Shown piece after piece: positions 13,631 through 22,011 of a stretch of DNA of 64,000 nucleotides (the first letter of the stretch is position 1; each line of letters starts with the position of its first letter). This stretch comes from UBA822 sp965249775 (GTDB lineage: Bacteria > Gemmatimonadota > Gemmatimonadetes > Longimicrobiales > Gaopeijiaceae). A program made the translations under genes and the position numbers. Location: assembly GCA_965249775.1 (NCBI GenBank), contig OZ252253.1, positions 2,232,001-2,296,000 on the forward strand, given 5' to 3'. Under the pieces are notes generated by a model. It worked only from the letters and a program-made list of their open reading frames with translations. It did no database searches and had not been told where the DNA came from.

Positions 13631-14942
13631 AAGGACCTGGGTAACAGTTAAGTCAAGAGACCTGGGTAACAGTTCGCCGTCCTTTGTAGGTACCACCAGT
13701 TCTTCTTTTCCCTCTACCGAGGGAGTCAAAGATTCGGTGTTTGGGTTCAACGAATCGACCGAGCCAGATGGGACCGAAGTAGACGTCGAAGAGGCCGTGG
13801 TCAACTTGCTCGAGGCCGACGTCATGACCTGCGAGGAGCCTGCTGACAGGGATGCGCCTGGCGTACCAACGGATGCCGCCGTTGGAGCTGACGAGGCGGG
13901 TCTCGAAGTGGCCCGGGTAGGTGATGGGCTTGAGGGTCTTTGGGAAGCGCCTGGGTGAGGGAGAGTAGAAGTCAGCGGGCACGGCGCCGTCGAGAGCTTC
14001 ATGAGGTCGGATGTGATTGAACTCGGCTTGGAAGTCACGGAAGGCTCGTTGTTGGGTTCGCATGTTGGATCGGGGCGGCCGGGTGGTACGGCGCTTGAGG
14101 ACGAGGTGCATGTTCTCGTGTTTTCCGTTCTGCTGAGGGCTGGCAGGCTCAATGAGATCGGGCATGATGCCGAGCTGGACGAACCAGACGGAGAGCCTGG
14201 ACAGACGGCCGAGGGCATTGGAAGCGAAGGGCGTCCCGTTGTCCGTGCGGATCCTCTCGGGCAGCCCGAACCGACGGAAGAGGCGCGTGAACACTGGGAT
14301 AACGCCGTCGATGCTGACGTCGATGCGCCCGCGACAGTCGAGCAGGAAACGCGAGTGCATGTCCTGGACGGTGAGTGGATAGCAGTACCGTCCGTCTCGG
14401 GTGCGGAACTCGCCCTTGAAGTCGGCGCTCCAGCTCCGGTTGGGCACATCGGCTGCAGCATCGGGTCGGCCCGGGTGCCAACGTCGGGCCCTCCGTCGTC
14501 GCTTGGGCACGAGATCGTGACGACGCAGAATGTTGTGGATCGTGGTGCGCGAGGGCAGGACGAGCTCGGGTGTGTGCTTGTCGAGGTACCAACGGATCTT
14601 CTTCGCGCCGTAGTCGGTGTAGGTACGTCGGACCCCGAGGATGGCCTCGACGACTTCGGGGGGCGTCGCCCAGGGGCAATGCTTGGGTCGACTCGACCGG
14701 TTTCGAAGTCCTTCGGGGCCGTGCGTTCTCCAGCGGTCCAGCCACTCGTAGCCGGTCTTGCGGCTGATCCCGTAGTGGGCGCAGAGCCACGTGAAGCTGT
14801 GCAGACTCCGGTGAGCGTCTTCGATGAAACGGCTTCGTTCGTCCACGATATCAGTCTCCGTGAACGGCATCGGTCACCTCCTGTAGGGGTGCCGACTGTT
14901 ACCCATGTCTCTTTACTTACTTGTATACCATGTCTGTTTACC
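13631..14942 (-). mobile_element. IS481-family insertion sequence with doubled terminal repeats
   Basis: The element holds one transposase gene on the minus strand. Each end carries two related 16-17-bp motifs spaced by 8 bases: left GGACCTGGGTAACAGT (13633) and GAGACCTGGGTAACAGT (13657-13673); right, as reverse complement, GAGACATGGGTAACAGT (14895-14911) and a weaker outer AGACATGGTATACAAG. Exact outer borders and a target duplication could not be fixed by eye. It lies between the SUKH cassette and the last half attC site. Confidence 0.75.
13653..14870 (-). CDS. IS481-family transposase (DDE integrase core)
   Basis: The 405-residue protein has an N-terminal helix-turn-helix (about 25-60, CAHYGISRKTGYEWLDRWR) and the HTH_29/32-like linker, then the rve integrase core with the DDE triad: WSADFKGEF, IRTDNGTPFAS and PQQNGKHENMH, with the Glu 35 residues after the second Asp. 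A C-terminal extension of about 120 residues follows. It looks intact. AGGAGGTGACCG precedes the ATG. The stop codon lies within the inner terminal repeat, so the last codons are also transposase-binding DNA. Confidence 0.9.
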   Translation of the reverse strand: MPFTETDIVDERSRFIEDAHRSLHSFTWLCAHYGISRKTGYEWLDRWRTHGPEGLRNRSSRPKHCPWATPPEVVEAILGVRRTYTDYGAKKIRWYLDKHTPELVLPSRTTIHNILRRHDLVPKRRRRARRWHPGRPDAAADVPNRSWSADFKGEFRTRDGRYCYPLTVQDMHSRFLLDCRGRIDVSIDGVIPVFTRLFRRFGLPERIRTDNGTPFASNALGRLSRLSVWFVQLGIMPDLIEPASPQQNGKHENMHLVLKRRTTRPPRSNMRTQQRAFRDFQAEFNHIRPHEALDGAVPADFYSPSPRRFPKTLKPITYPGHFETRLVSSNGGIRWYARRIPVSRLLAGHDVGLEQVDHGLFDVYFGPIWLGRFVEPKHRIFDSLGRGKRRTGGTYKGRRTVTQVS

Positions 14943-14953
14943 GGACCGCAGGA

Positions 14954-14978
14954 CTCCGTAACAAGCGATTAGCGGAGG
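14954..14978 (+). repeat. Half attC-like site H before the Gfo/Idh gene
   Basis: CTCCGTAACAAGCGATTAGCGGAG contains the AACAAGCGATT stretch seen in site A and is bounded by CTCCG/CGGAG arms. No right box follows; the ribosome site of the next gene (GGAGG) is part of it. It marks the likely right border of the array, cut by the IS. Confidence 0.4.
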
Positions 14979-14983
14979 TGGAA

Positions 14984-16144
14984 ATGAACACGGACGAGAC
15001 ACGGGGACTGAAACGCCGAGAGTTTCTTGCGGTCGGTGCGCTTCCACTCGCAGCTGCCCTTGGCCCCGCGAATCTGGTGGGACGGCGCGAAATGGGGGTG
15101 AAATCGTCACAGCAGGAGCCGATTCGGATCGGGATGATCGGCGCGGGGACCAACTTGCGTACCGAACAGATTCCCGGATTCCGACAGATCCCGGGGGTTG
15201 AGATCGTGGCGGTGGCCAACCGCAGCCTCGAGTCCAGTCAGCGGGTTTCATCAGAGTTCAATATTCCCAGGGCCTACGCCAACTGGGAGCAATTGCTCGA
15301 CGACGAGAGCATCAACGCCGTGAGCATCGGCACCTGGCCCTATATGCACCGGACACTGACCCTGGCCGCGCTAGAGAGGGGCAAACATGTGCTGACCCAG
15401 GCCCGGATGGCGAACAACGCGCGGGAAGCCAGAGACATGCTGGAGGCGTCGCTGCGCCACCCCGACCTGGTGTGCCAGTTGGTCCCGACGTCCCAGAGCT
15501 ACAGAATCGACAACGTGCTGAAGAGGATGATCGGGGACGGCTACCTGGGTGAGATCCTCTCCGTCGAAGTCCAGCGGCTGCAGTCTCGCTTTCGCCAAGT
15601 CGACGGCGATTTGGACTGGCGCCACGACGAGCGGTATAGCGGATTGAACACGCTCAACATCGGCTCTTCCTACGAATCGACGGCGCGTTGGCTGGGCTGG
15701 GGTAACCGGGTCATGGCCCTGTCCAAGATCCACGTGCCCTTCCGACGCAATGCCCGCGGTGAGCTGACCCCGGTCACCATCCCTGACCACGTGGACATTC
15801 TCTACGAGTTGGCCAACGGCGCACAGGTCCACATGAGGGCGAGTGAGACGACAGGGCTGTCGACCGGCAATCAGACATGGATACACGGCAGCGAAGGGAC
15901 CATCTACGTCGACCGGAGGCAGAACGTGTTCGCCGGACGCCGCGGCGATTCCGAGCTGGCTCAAGTCCCGAACCCCCAATCCGAGCAGGCCTTCTACCGG
16001 GTGCCGGAGGAGTTCGCCAACGCGATTCGGGGCGTTGAAGAGATCACGATGGCGCCCTTCGCAGTAGGCGTCCACTACATGGAGTGGACGGAGGCCGTGT
16101 ACCGCAGCGCCCAGACCGGGCAGGCGGTGTACCTCCCGCTGTAG
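14984..16144 (+). CDS. Tat-exported Gfo/Idh/MocA-family oxidoreductase
   Basis: The 386-residue protein begins with a Tat signal (KRREFLAVGALPLAAALGPA), followed by an NAD(P)-binding Rossmann fold (IGMIGAGTNLRTEQIPGF, about 45-62), VAVANRS, and AVSIGTWPYMHRTLTLAALE with a Lys after ERGK in the catalytic region (HVLTQARMA). The C-terminal half has the substrate domain, including HVDILYELANGAQVHM. These enzymes oxidise or epimerise sugars and cyclitols; the substrate is unknown. GGAGG stands 5 bases before the chosen ATG; an ORF start at 14921 would read through the IS border. Confidence 0.85.
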   Translation: MNTDETRGLKRREFLAVGALPLAAALGPANLVGRREMGVKSSQQEPIRIGMIGAGTNLRTEQIPGFRQIPGVEIVAVANRSLESSQRVSSEFNIPRAYANWEQLLDDESINAVSIGTWPYMHRTLTLAALERGKHVLTQARMANNAREARDMLEASLRHPDLVCQLVPTSQSYRIDNVLKRMIGDGYLGEILSVEVQRLQSRFRQVDGDLDWRHDERYSGLNTLNIGSSYESTARWLGWGNRVMALSKIHVPFRRNARGELTPVTIPDHVDILYELANGAQVHMRASETTGLSTGNQTWIHGSEGTIYVDRRQNVFAGRRGDSELAQVPNPQSEQAFYRVPEEFANAIRGVEEITMAPFAVGVHYMEWTEAVYRSAQTGQAVYLPL

Positions 16145-16159
16145 GATTACGGTCCGGGC

Positions 16160-16190
16160 CCCCGCCACACCCGTGGCGGGCGCTTCTCTG
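16160..16190 (+). terminator. Hairpin terminator after the Gfo/Idh gene
   Basis: CCCGCCAC (16161-16168) and GTGGCGGG (16173-16180) form an 8-bp GC stem with an ACCC loop 16 bases after the stop, followed by a pyrimidine-rich CGCTTCTCT stretch. Confidence 0.6.
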
Positions 16191-16299
16191 ATCACTACGT
16201 ATTCTGCAACCCTCTGCTACGTCATTCGACGTATGCGATCCGGAGCCGGCCGGCCGCATCTTTCGCCTTGAAGAAACGATTCGGCATTAAGGAGGCTTC

Positions 16300-16839
16300 A
16301 TGAAACAGACTTGGATGGGAGTGATCTTGGTTGGGGCCGTTTTCTCCAGTGGCTGTGCAACGCTGGCCGGCGGGGCGTTTGATCCGTCAGGGGCGAGATC
16401 CGGCTCAGCGATGCGGCCCGGAGGAGCGAGGCTTGGCGCGGCGTCGGGGCTCGGTGGGGCGAGGCCTGGGGCAGGCCACACGACCGCTTATCAGAAAGGC
16501 CCGGTCCATACAGTGAACGGGCAGGACTACCATTCCCTCTCGGATCCCGTCGCATGGAGACCGTCCCCGGCCAGTCCAGTGGGGATGGCTATGCCCCGCT
16601 TTCCGATGCCCGGGCCTGACGACAGTCCGCTGGCCGAGTGGGGGATCTTGGGGATTGGTGTGAAAGGGCTTCCCGGCGCCGACATCAGAAGGTTGGGCCT
16701 GATCGGCTATTTGAAGAGCTGGTCTGGGTCCGGGCTCGGCAGGAGCCTCGCTGACATCAGTCGCGATCCCGCAAATATCTACACCTACCTGCAATTCCGA
16801 GTCTTCCAGCGTGGTGAAAGCCGCCTGTTGCTCTATTGA
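16300..16839 (+). CDS. Putative lipoprotein of unknown function
   Basis: The 179-residue protein has a signal peptide ending in a lipobox (FSSGC, Cys 19), so it should be lipid-anchored. A Gly/Ala/Arg-rich region with a repeated GARxG pattern (about 25-62) is followed by a unique C-terminal half (ILGIGVKGLPGADIRRLGLI and YTYLQFRVFQRG). AAGGAGG lies 6 bases before the ATG, a very strong site. No family is recognised. It stands alone between genes of unrelated function. Confidence 0.65.
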   Translation: MKQTWMGVILVGAVFSSGCATLAGGAFDPSGARSGSAMRPGGARLGAASGLGGARPGAGHTTAYQKGPVHTVNGQDYHSLSDPVAWRPSPASPVGMAMPRFPMPGPDDSPLAEWGILGIGVKGLPGADIRRLGLIGYLKSWSGSGLGRSLADISRDPANIYTYLQFRVFQRGESRLLLY

Positions 16840-16999
16840 TTGCGGCGGGAGTCGGCTGAGACGAGGTGGTGAGCGGCACGCCGCGGGTGATGCTCTACGA
16901 GCTCGAGTGAGCGATCGCGTAGTGGGATACCACAACCACCACGTCCATTAGCTTACGGGCGTCCGCATCCTCCATTCGATCTACCCCAGCGAACCCTCC

Positions 17000-17794
17000 A
17001 TGACTTCGGTATCCCATCTCGACGTCCGCCACATCGGCCTGCGGGTGCTCATTGCTCTGGCCGCGGCTCTTCCCTTCCCCATATCCGCCCAGGTCAACGT
17101 GGAGGCACTCCGACAGGACGACCCTCCGCTTGGACGCTCCGGCTCGTTCGGCGGCGATCTGACCGTGCGGACCGGAAATGTGGACCTGGTCCAGATCGAT
17201 CTGAACGCACGCCTCTACAGAGTCACAGAATCCGTACGGAGGTTGATGGTTGGAAACGGGGGGCTCGGCTTACAGGGTGGGAGCCGCTTCGCGTCGTCGG
17301 GCCTCCTCCATTATCGCGAGACCTATCGGTACAACGATCTGATCTCGCCGGAGTGGTACGGACAACTCAACTACGATCGGCCCCAACTCCTCGACTTCAG
17401 AGCGGTTGCGGGAGGCGGAGCACGGACCTCCTTCGCCAGCGGGGAGTGGGGACAGTTCGGTATGGGTGCGGCTCTCTTTCTAGAACACGAGCGCCTGGAG
17501 CTTCCCGATACTGCGGTGCATGCGAATCAGACAACCGTCGTCCGTGGAAGCTACTTCCTCACCCTTCGCCTGGTACCCAGCGAGACTCTCGTGATTACTT
17601 CCACGACCTATCTACAACCCAAGGTCGGCGACTGGGGTGACCTTCGGACGCTCGCGAATCTTCGACTCGCCGCGTCTATAACGGATACGCTGGACCTCAC
17701 GGTATCGTTCGATCTCCGCTACGACAGCAGACCACCCGACGAGATCAGCGCGCTGGATACGAGTCTGAGAGCGGGGCTCAGGTACACGTACTGA
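17000..17794 (+). CDS. DUF481-family outer-membrane beta-barrel protein
   Basis: The 264-residue protein has an N-terminal signal peptide (ALAAALPFPISAQ), then alternating beta-strand pattern with the DUF481 features GDLTVRTGNVDLVQIDLNAR and a C-terminal strand ending RAGLRYTY with a final aromatic residue, as needed for barrel insertion. Related proteins such as YdiY are induced by salt or acid in other bacteria. The role here is unknown. The gene is not closely linked to its neighbours. Confidence 0.8.
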   Translation: MTSVSHLDVRHIGLRVLIALAAALPFPISAQVNVEALRQDDPPLGRSGSFGGDLTVRTGNVDLVQIDLNARLYRVTESVRRLMVGNGGLGLQGGSRFASSGLLHYRETYRYNDLISPEWYGQLNYDRPQLLDFRAVAGGGARTSFASGEWGQFGMGAALFLEHERLELPDTAVHANQTTVVRGSYFLTLRLVPSETLVITSTTYLQPKVGDWGDLRTLANLRLAASITDTLDLTVSFDLRYDSRPPDEISALDTSLRAGLRYTY

Positions 17795-17881
17795 CCCCTC
17801 CCGGCCTGCGTCGTGTAGCACTTTAGATTGGCGCCATCGCGCCCCCAGCCATAGGCTAGGGCATGCTAGAATCCAGGACTA

Positions 17882-17920
17882 TTCCGATGTCTGACCGTAG
17901 TTGTCCGAATGTCTGACCGG
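17882..17920 (+). repeat. Duplicated start region before dctP
   Basis: TTCCGATGTCTGACCG (17882-17897) and TCCGAATGTCTGACCGG (17904-17920) are near copies 22 bases apart. The upstream copy reads Met-Ser-Asp-Arg-stop; the downstream copy is the true start of the TRAP binding-protein gene. The result is a decoy start with a four-codon mini-ORF. Confidence 0.6.
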
Positions 17921-19024
17921 ACGTGGACCCGGCGGGGTGTCGTCACAACCCTCGCGGCGGCTGCCGTCGGCGCCCCATTTCTACCGCGGGGCCGTAGCCG
18001 GGCGGAGGACTCGGGAGACGTAGTCCTCCGCTTCACGTCTCACGTGCCCCAGTCGCACGGCTTTGTCCCCGTCTTTACCAGCTTCTACCAAAGGGTGGAG
18101 GAGGAAACCCAGGGTCGCCTCCGAATCGAACCCATGTGGAATGGGCTCCTCCATGGGCCCCTGGACGGGTTCAAAGCATGCATCACCGGGCTCACGGACT
18201 ACACGCACGGCTATATCACGTACCAACCGGGCAGCTTCCACCTCATGCATGGCCTCCAACTTCCGTTCATCTTCCCGAGTGCTCCGGTGGCCTCGCTGGT
18301 GGCGGAGGGGCTCTACCCGCGGTTCTTCAAGTCGGAGTACGAGGCAATGGGTGTCTACCTCGCCACCTGCGACTCCACGTCCCCCTACCAGGTCATCTCC
18401 AGAGAACCGGTGCTGACCCTCGAGGATCTTCAGGGGCTGAAAATCCGTGCGACGGGGGGCATCGTGGCCGAGATCTATCGCGATTTGGGGGCCGTCCCGG
18501 TGGTCATGGCGGCGGCCGAGGTGTACCCCGCCTTTCAGCGGGGCATCTTAGACGCGGTCTCCCTGGGAGTGCCTGATATCGCCTCCTACCGCCTCCATGA
18601 GATCGGGAAATTCCTTACGCGTGTGAACCTGAACGTCACGGTGCTCCAGTACGCTCTCAACCGGCGTTCATTCGACGCGCTTCCAGACGACCTCCGCCAG
18701 CAGTTCTCCGACCTGTTGCGCATTCGGAGCCAGATGTGCGCCCAGGACTATTATTCCGGCCCGATCGAAGAGGCGGCTTATGACGACCTCCGGGCGGGGC
18801 GGTGCGAGATCCTGGACCTCGACCCGGACGAGCGAGAGAGGTGGCGGGCGGAGCTCCAACCACTCAGGGACCGATTCATTGCGGAGAACGAGGCCGAGGG
18901 TCGTCCGGCGACTGCAATGCTGGAAGAGATGGAACGGTTGTCGGCACTCTACTCCCCATTGAGCCGGGAAGAGATCATGACGAGGGTTACGGAAAACCCG
19001 ATCCAGGGCATCATCGACTTGTGA
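17909..19024 (+). CDS. dctP: TRAP transporter solute-binding protein (DctP family)
   Basis: The 371-residue periplasmic protein has a Tat-type signal (RRGVVTTLAAAAVGAPFLP), then the DctP fold: LRFTSHVPQSHGFVPVF, the hinge region LTLEDLQGLKIRATGG with the conserved Arg that binds the carboxylate, and AEVYPAFQRGILDAV. Such proteins deliver organic acids to a membrane permease. It is the first gene of a three-gene operon and overlaps dctQ by 3 bases (GTGA). The ligand cannot be told from sequence. Confidence 0.9.
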   Translation: MSDRTWTRRGVVTTLAAAAVGAPFLPRGRSRAEDSGDVVLRFTSHVPQSHGFVPVFTSFYQRVEEETQGRLRIEPMWNGLLHGPLDGFKACITGLTDYTHGYITYQPGSFHLMHGLQLPFIFPSAPVASLVAEGLYPRFFKSEYEAMGVYLATCDSTSPYQVISREPVLTLEDLQGLKIRATGGIVAEIYRDLGAVPVVMAAAEVYPAFQRGILDAVSLGVPDIASYRLHEIGKFLTRVNLNVTVLQYALNRRSFDALPDDLRQQFSDLLRIRSQMCAQDYYSGPIEEAAYDDLRAGRCEILDLDPDERERWRAELQPLRDRFIAENEAEGRPATAMLEEMERLSALYSPLSREEIMTRVTENPIQGIIDL

Positions 19025-19602
19025 GGAGTCCGCTGCAGCTCCTCGATGCCGGGCTGGCGGGGGTGGACGCCTGGTCCGACAGGATCTCCAAAGCGCTCTT
19101 CCGCGTGGCGGTCGACGCGGCACTCCCGGCTCTGATGGCGTTGGTCACCTTGGACGTGGTTCTCCGGTACGTGTTCAACGCCCCCCTCCCGTGGGGGAGA
19201 GACGTCAATGGGTTGCTCCTGCTGATCACCGTCTTCTCGGCCCTCCCCCACGGATGGGACCGGGGGTACCACATCCGAATGGAAGTCTTCTACAACCGAC
19301 TCCAGGGACGGGCCCGTGGTGTGGCGGATGTCGCCACGGGCGCGGCAGGCATCCTCTTCTTCGCCTTGATGGGGGTCCAGGCACTTCGGTTCACACCGTA
19401 TATGGCGACCACCACCGAGACCGGAGAGGACCTCTTGCTACCCGTCTGGCCGTTCATGGCCTACATGGGGTTCTGCTCGTTGGTGCTGGTGGCTCGACTC
19501 ATAGGGAATCCGAACGGGGAAGAGCACATCGGGCTCGGAGCGGAGGGGCCCCGGGCCGACATTGTCGAGAGGGAGGCCGCGCCGGGCGGCGGAGCGGAGT
19601 GA
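19021..19602 (+). CDS. dctQ: TRAP transporter small permease (DctQ family)
   Basis: The 193-residue protein has four transmembrane segments (about 28-48, 62-80, 100-120 and 138-158) with the DctQ pattern VVLRYVFNAPLPWGRDVNGL near residue 45, which carries the conserved Trp, and HIRMEVFYNRL in the following loop. The start is GTG 19021, inside the GTGA overlap with dctP; a much longer in-frame extension only runs over dctP. It forms the membrane complex with DctM. Confidence 0.9.
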   Translation: MRSPLQLLDAGLAGVDAWSDRISKALFRVAVDAALPALMALVTLDVVLRYVFNAPLPWGRDVNGLLLLITVFSALPHGWDRGYHIRMEVFYNRLQGRARGVADVATGAAGILFFALMGVQALRFTPYMATTTETGEDLLLPVWPFMAYMGFCSLVLVARLIGNPNGEEHIGLGAEGPRADIVEREAAPGGGAE

Positions 19603-20900
19603 CCCTCACCGTCGTCGGCATCGGGGCTGTTTTTCTCCTACTTCTTCTCCTTCTCTCGGGTGTGCCCATCGCCTTCGCGATGGGGGGCGTCGGACTGCTG
19701 GGAATTCTGGTCTTGGAGGGCGTCAGCGCGGCGATGGCACATGCCGCCCTGGTCCCCTGGGCCGAAGGACGGAGCTTCGTCCTCGTCACGATCCCACTGT
19801 TCGTCCTCATGGGGCAACTCGTCTATCATACGGGGTTGGCCACAGAGCTCTACGACGGTCTCCGGGCGTGGATCGGGTGGATCCCCGGGGGGATGGCCAT
19901 CACTTCCGTGCTGGCCTGCGGCGCGTTCGGTGCCGTCACGGGGTCGAGCATCGCCACGGTGGCGACCATGGGCGCGATCGTCATGCCCGAGATGGACCGT
20001 TTCGGGTACGACCGACGCTTGGCCACCGGAGCGCTGGCCGCCTCCGGGACCCTGGGGATCCTCATTCCCCCCAGCGTCATCTTCATTTTCTACGGAATCA
20101 TGACGGAGACTTCGATCGGCGCCCTCTTCATCGCGGGCATCGTCCCGGGGATCCTCACCGCGACCATGTTCTCCGCAATCATCTACATCAGGTGCCTCTT
20201 TCGGCCAAAGCTCGGCCCTCCGGGACCGGTGGGTAGCCGACAGGACCGAATCGATGCGGTGAAGCGACTAGGTCCGATACTCGGCCTTTTCCTTTTGGTC
20301 ATCGGAGGGATATACGGGGGAATCTTCACCCCGACTGAGGCAGCAGGCGTCGGGTGCGCCGGCGTCCTGGTGGCGGCACTCCCTCGACGAAGGCTCAAGC
20401 TCCCAGACGTGCGCAAGGCCCTGGAGGACACGGTCCTCATCAGCGTCATGCTCTTTGCCATCATCATCGGGGGATACGTGTTCGCCCGACTCATGGCGGT
20501 GACGGGCCTGACCGCGTCGATCGTGGAAGTCCTCGTGCAGATGGAGCTGGGACGAGCCGGTTTCCTCTTCCTCCTCGTTATCCTCTACCTCGTTCTTGGC
20601 ACCATGCTCGACGTCTTCGGCATGTTGGTCCTCAGCATTCCCTTTGTGATGCCCGTGATCCTGGCGCTGGGTATCGACCCCGTCTGGTTCGGTGTCTTCG
20701 TCGTGATCATGGCCGAGGTGGCGCTCGTGACACCGCCAATCGGGGCGAACGTGTTCGTGATGCGCCGGATCGCACCCGACGTTCCCATGGAGGACATCTT
20801 CTGGGGGGTGGCCCCGTTCGTTCTAGGGGAGTTCGCGGTGATTCTGCTGCTGGTCCTCTTTCCCGCGATCGCGCTTTGGTTGCCTAGCTTGATGCCTTAG
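19599..20900 (+). CDS. dctM: TRAP transporter large permease (DctM family)
   Basis: The 433-residue protein is all membrane helices (about 12-13) with the DctM family features: LLSGVPIAFAMGGVGLLG at the start, GAVTGSSIATVATMGAIVMP, SGTLGILIPPSVIFIFYGIM, FTPTEAAGVGCAGVL and VTPPIGANVFVMRRIAPDVP. It moves the solute using a Na+ or H+ gradient. The start is GTG 19599 within a GTGA overlap with dctQ. Length and motif order are complete. Confidence 0.92.
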   Translation: MTLTVVGIGAVFLLLLLLLSGVPIAFAMGGVGLLGILVLEGVSAAMAHAALVPWAEGRSFVLVTIPLFVLMGQLVYHTGLATELYDGLRAWIGWIPGGMAITSVLACGAFGAVTGSSIATVATMGAIVMPEMDRFGYDRRLATGALAASGTLGILIPPSVIFIFYGIMTETSIGALFIAGIVPGILTATMFSAIIYIRCLFRPKLGPPGPVGSRQDRIDAVKRLGPILGLFLLVIGGIYGGIFTPTEAAGVGCAGVLVAALPRRRLKLPDVRKALEDTVLISVMLFAIIIGGYVFARLMAVTGLTASIVEVLVQMELGRAGFLFLLVILYLVLGTMLDVFGMLVLSIPFVMPVILALGIDPVWFGVFVVIMAEVALVTPPIGANVFVMRRIAPDVPMEDIFWGVAPFVLGEFAVILLLVLFPAIALWLPSLMP

Positions 20901-21023
20901 GCTGAAACAGGCCGACTGGGGAACACTTTCGCTAATTCAATGATTCGTCATGTGTCGTTTACGGAAAGAAGGATCACGAGGTGCGGAGTTGAGCCGTTCT
21001 GATCCGCGCTCCCAACGCAACTC

Positions 21024-21455
21024 ATGAGGCACAGCCCCATGGCGACCGTGTTGCTCAGACAATTTCGGCAGGCGAGCTGGGGAAAGAGAATCCGTTGGGT
21101 TCTTGCGTGGACGATCGGCCTCTACTTGATGCAGCTGTTCGTGACCAACGGCTGGCGTAAATTCGACGCGGATGGGTTCTGGAGTGGCCCCTTCGAACGT
21201 TGGGGGTATCCGTCTTGGTTTCGGATCCTTGTCGGCTTGATCGAGACGGGAGCGGGAATCGGCCTTCTGATTCCCTGGGTAGCAACGTACTCCGGAATCT
21301 CACTGTTCATAGTGATGGTCGGTGCGTTTGCTACGCGGTGGGGGTCTGGCTTCCCCTCAGATCTAATTTGGGTTGCAGTTTGGGGGACGGCATGTCTTTG
21401 GGTCGCGTTCGAATGGCGGTCTTTCGTTCCCTTCAAACGGCATTCAGGCGAGTGA
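21024..21455 (+). CDS. DoxX-like membrane protein
   Basis: The 143-residue protein has four hydrophobic segments, with the DoxX-like features NGWRKF after the first helix, WFRILVGLIETGAGIGLLIP and a last helix ACLWVAFEWRSFVPF. DoxX family members are small quinone-linked or unknown membrane proteins. The first ATG is at 21024, and a second at 21039 (MATVLLRQF) is equally likely. There is no clear operon partner. Confidence 0.75.
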   Translation: MRHSPMATVLLRQFRQASWGKRIRWVLAWTIGLYLMQLFVTNGWRKFDADGFWSGPFERWGYPSWFRILVGLIETGAGIGLLIPWVATYSGISLFIVMVGAFATRWGSGFPSDLIWVAVWGTACLWVAFEWRSFVPFKRHSGE

Positions 21456-21545
21456 CGGAAGCGGTCATCTCCCCAGCCGCTCGCGAGTCTAAGGGGTGTC
21501 GGCGGCAAGCGTTTCAGACGAAAGCCGCGATCCCCCAATCCGGCT

Positions 21546-22007
21546 TTACGCCCGTAGCTTAATCGCTGTGCCGTAGGCGAGGATCTCGACACCCGCCGTG
21601 CCTTTTCCGTTACCACGGGCACTGGCCAAGGTCGCGGTCTCGAGCCGGACGTTGATGATTTTGTCGTAGCCGCGCGCATGGGCCACGCCCTTCATGCGCA
21701 TCAGGGCCTCTCGGCGGGCACGCTCCAGCAGAGGCTCGAACACACGAATGTTGCCTCCGAAGATGCCCTTGATGCTCGCAGCGACACGCTTGAAGTAGTC
21801 CTGTGAGATCACGACGTTGCCCATCACGAACTCACATGACTCGACGTGCCAGTCCGGCGGAATGTCTTCGATCGTCACGGCCAGCACGTCGCGTGATCCG
21901 CTTTCGAGCAGCAACAGCTTGTTCAGGTGCCGACGCTCGAGGAGGCGGCCGGAGATCCAGGCCCCCAATATCATTAGCGGAGTGATGCCGTTTATCAGGA
22001 ATTCCAT
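21546..22007 (-). CDS. YbjQ/UPF0145-family protein with membrane anchor
   Basis: The 153-residue protein starts with a hydrophobic helix (INGITPLMILGAWISGRLL) and continues with a YbjQ domain: VLAVTIEDIPPDWHVE (about 40-55), MGNVVISQDYFKRV, REALMRMKGVAHARGYDKII and the ending EILAYGTAIKL. YbjQ proteins form pentamers of unknown function, with a predicted heavy-metal site. The gene is directly downstream of a second YbjQ gene (4-base gap), so they may build mixed complexes. Confidence 0.85.
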   Translation of the reverse strand: MEFLINGITPLMILGAWISGRLLERRHLNKLLLLESGSRDVLAVTIEDIPPDWHVESCEFVMGNVVISQDYFKRVAASIKGIFGGNIRVFEPLLERARREALMRMKGVAHARGYDKIINVRLETATLASARGNGKGTAGVEILAYGTAIKLRA

Positions 22008-22011
22008 GGCT

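Larger units (their letters stand above)
1..14978. mobile_element. Decayed integron gene-cassette array (no integrase seen)
   Basis: Five GTTRRRY-type right boxes (near 173, 1589, 3192, 11264, 13089) and several left boxes reading CTAACAAGCG (near 112, 2424, 3099, 8573) or GTAACAAGCG (14957) are scattered between small unrelated genes. The sites near 1453, 3133 and 13032 share one GC-rich core. Gene content (acetyltransferases, toxin-antitoxin pairs, SUKH, SnoaL, RibD-like) is what chromosomal integrons usually carry. Many sites lack one half and some cassettes face backwards or are broken, so the array appears old. The integrase and attI are not in the window. Limits are approximate. Confidence 0.6.

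Noticed and set aside
14001..14972. Long plus-strand frame over the transposase
   Set aside because: The minus-strand transposase has complete DDE motifs and a strong ribosome site; this frame is its antisense.
18802..19020. N-terminal extension of DctQ
   Set aside because: It overlaps dctP; the GTG at 19021 gives the usual length and operon overlap.
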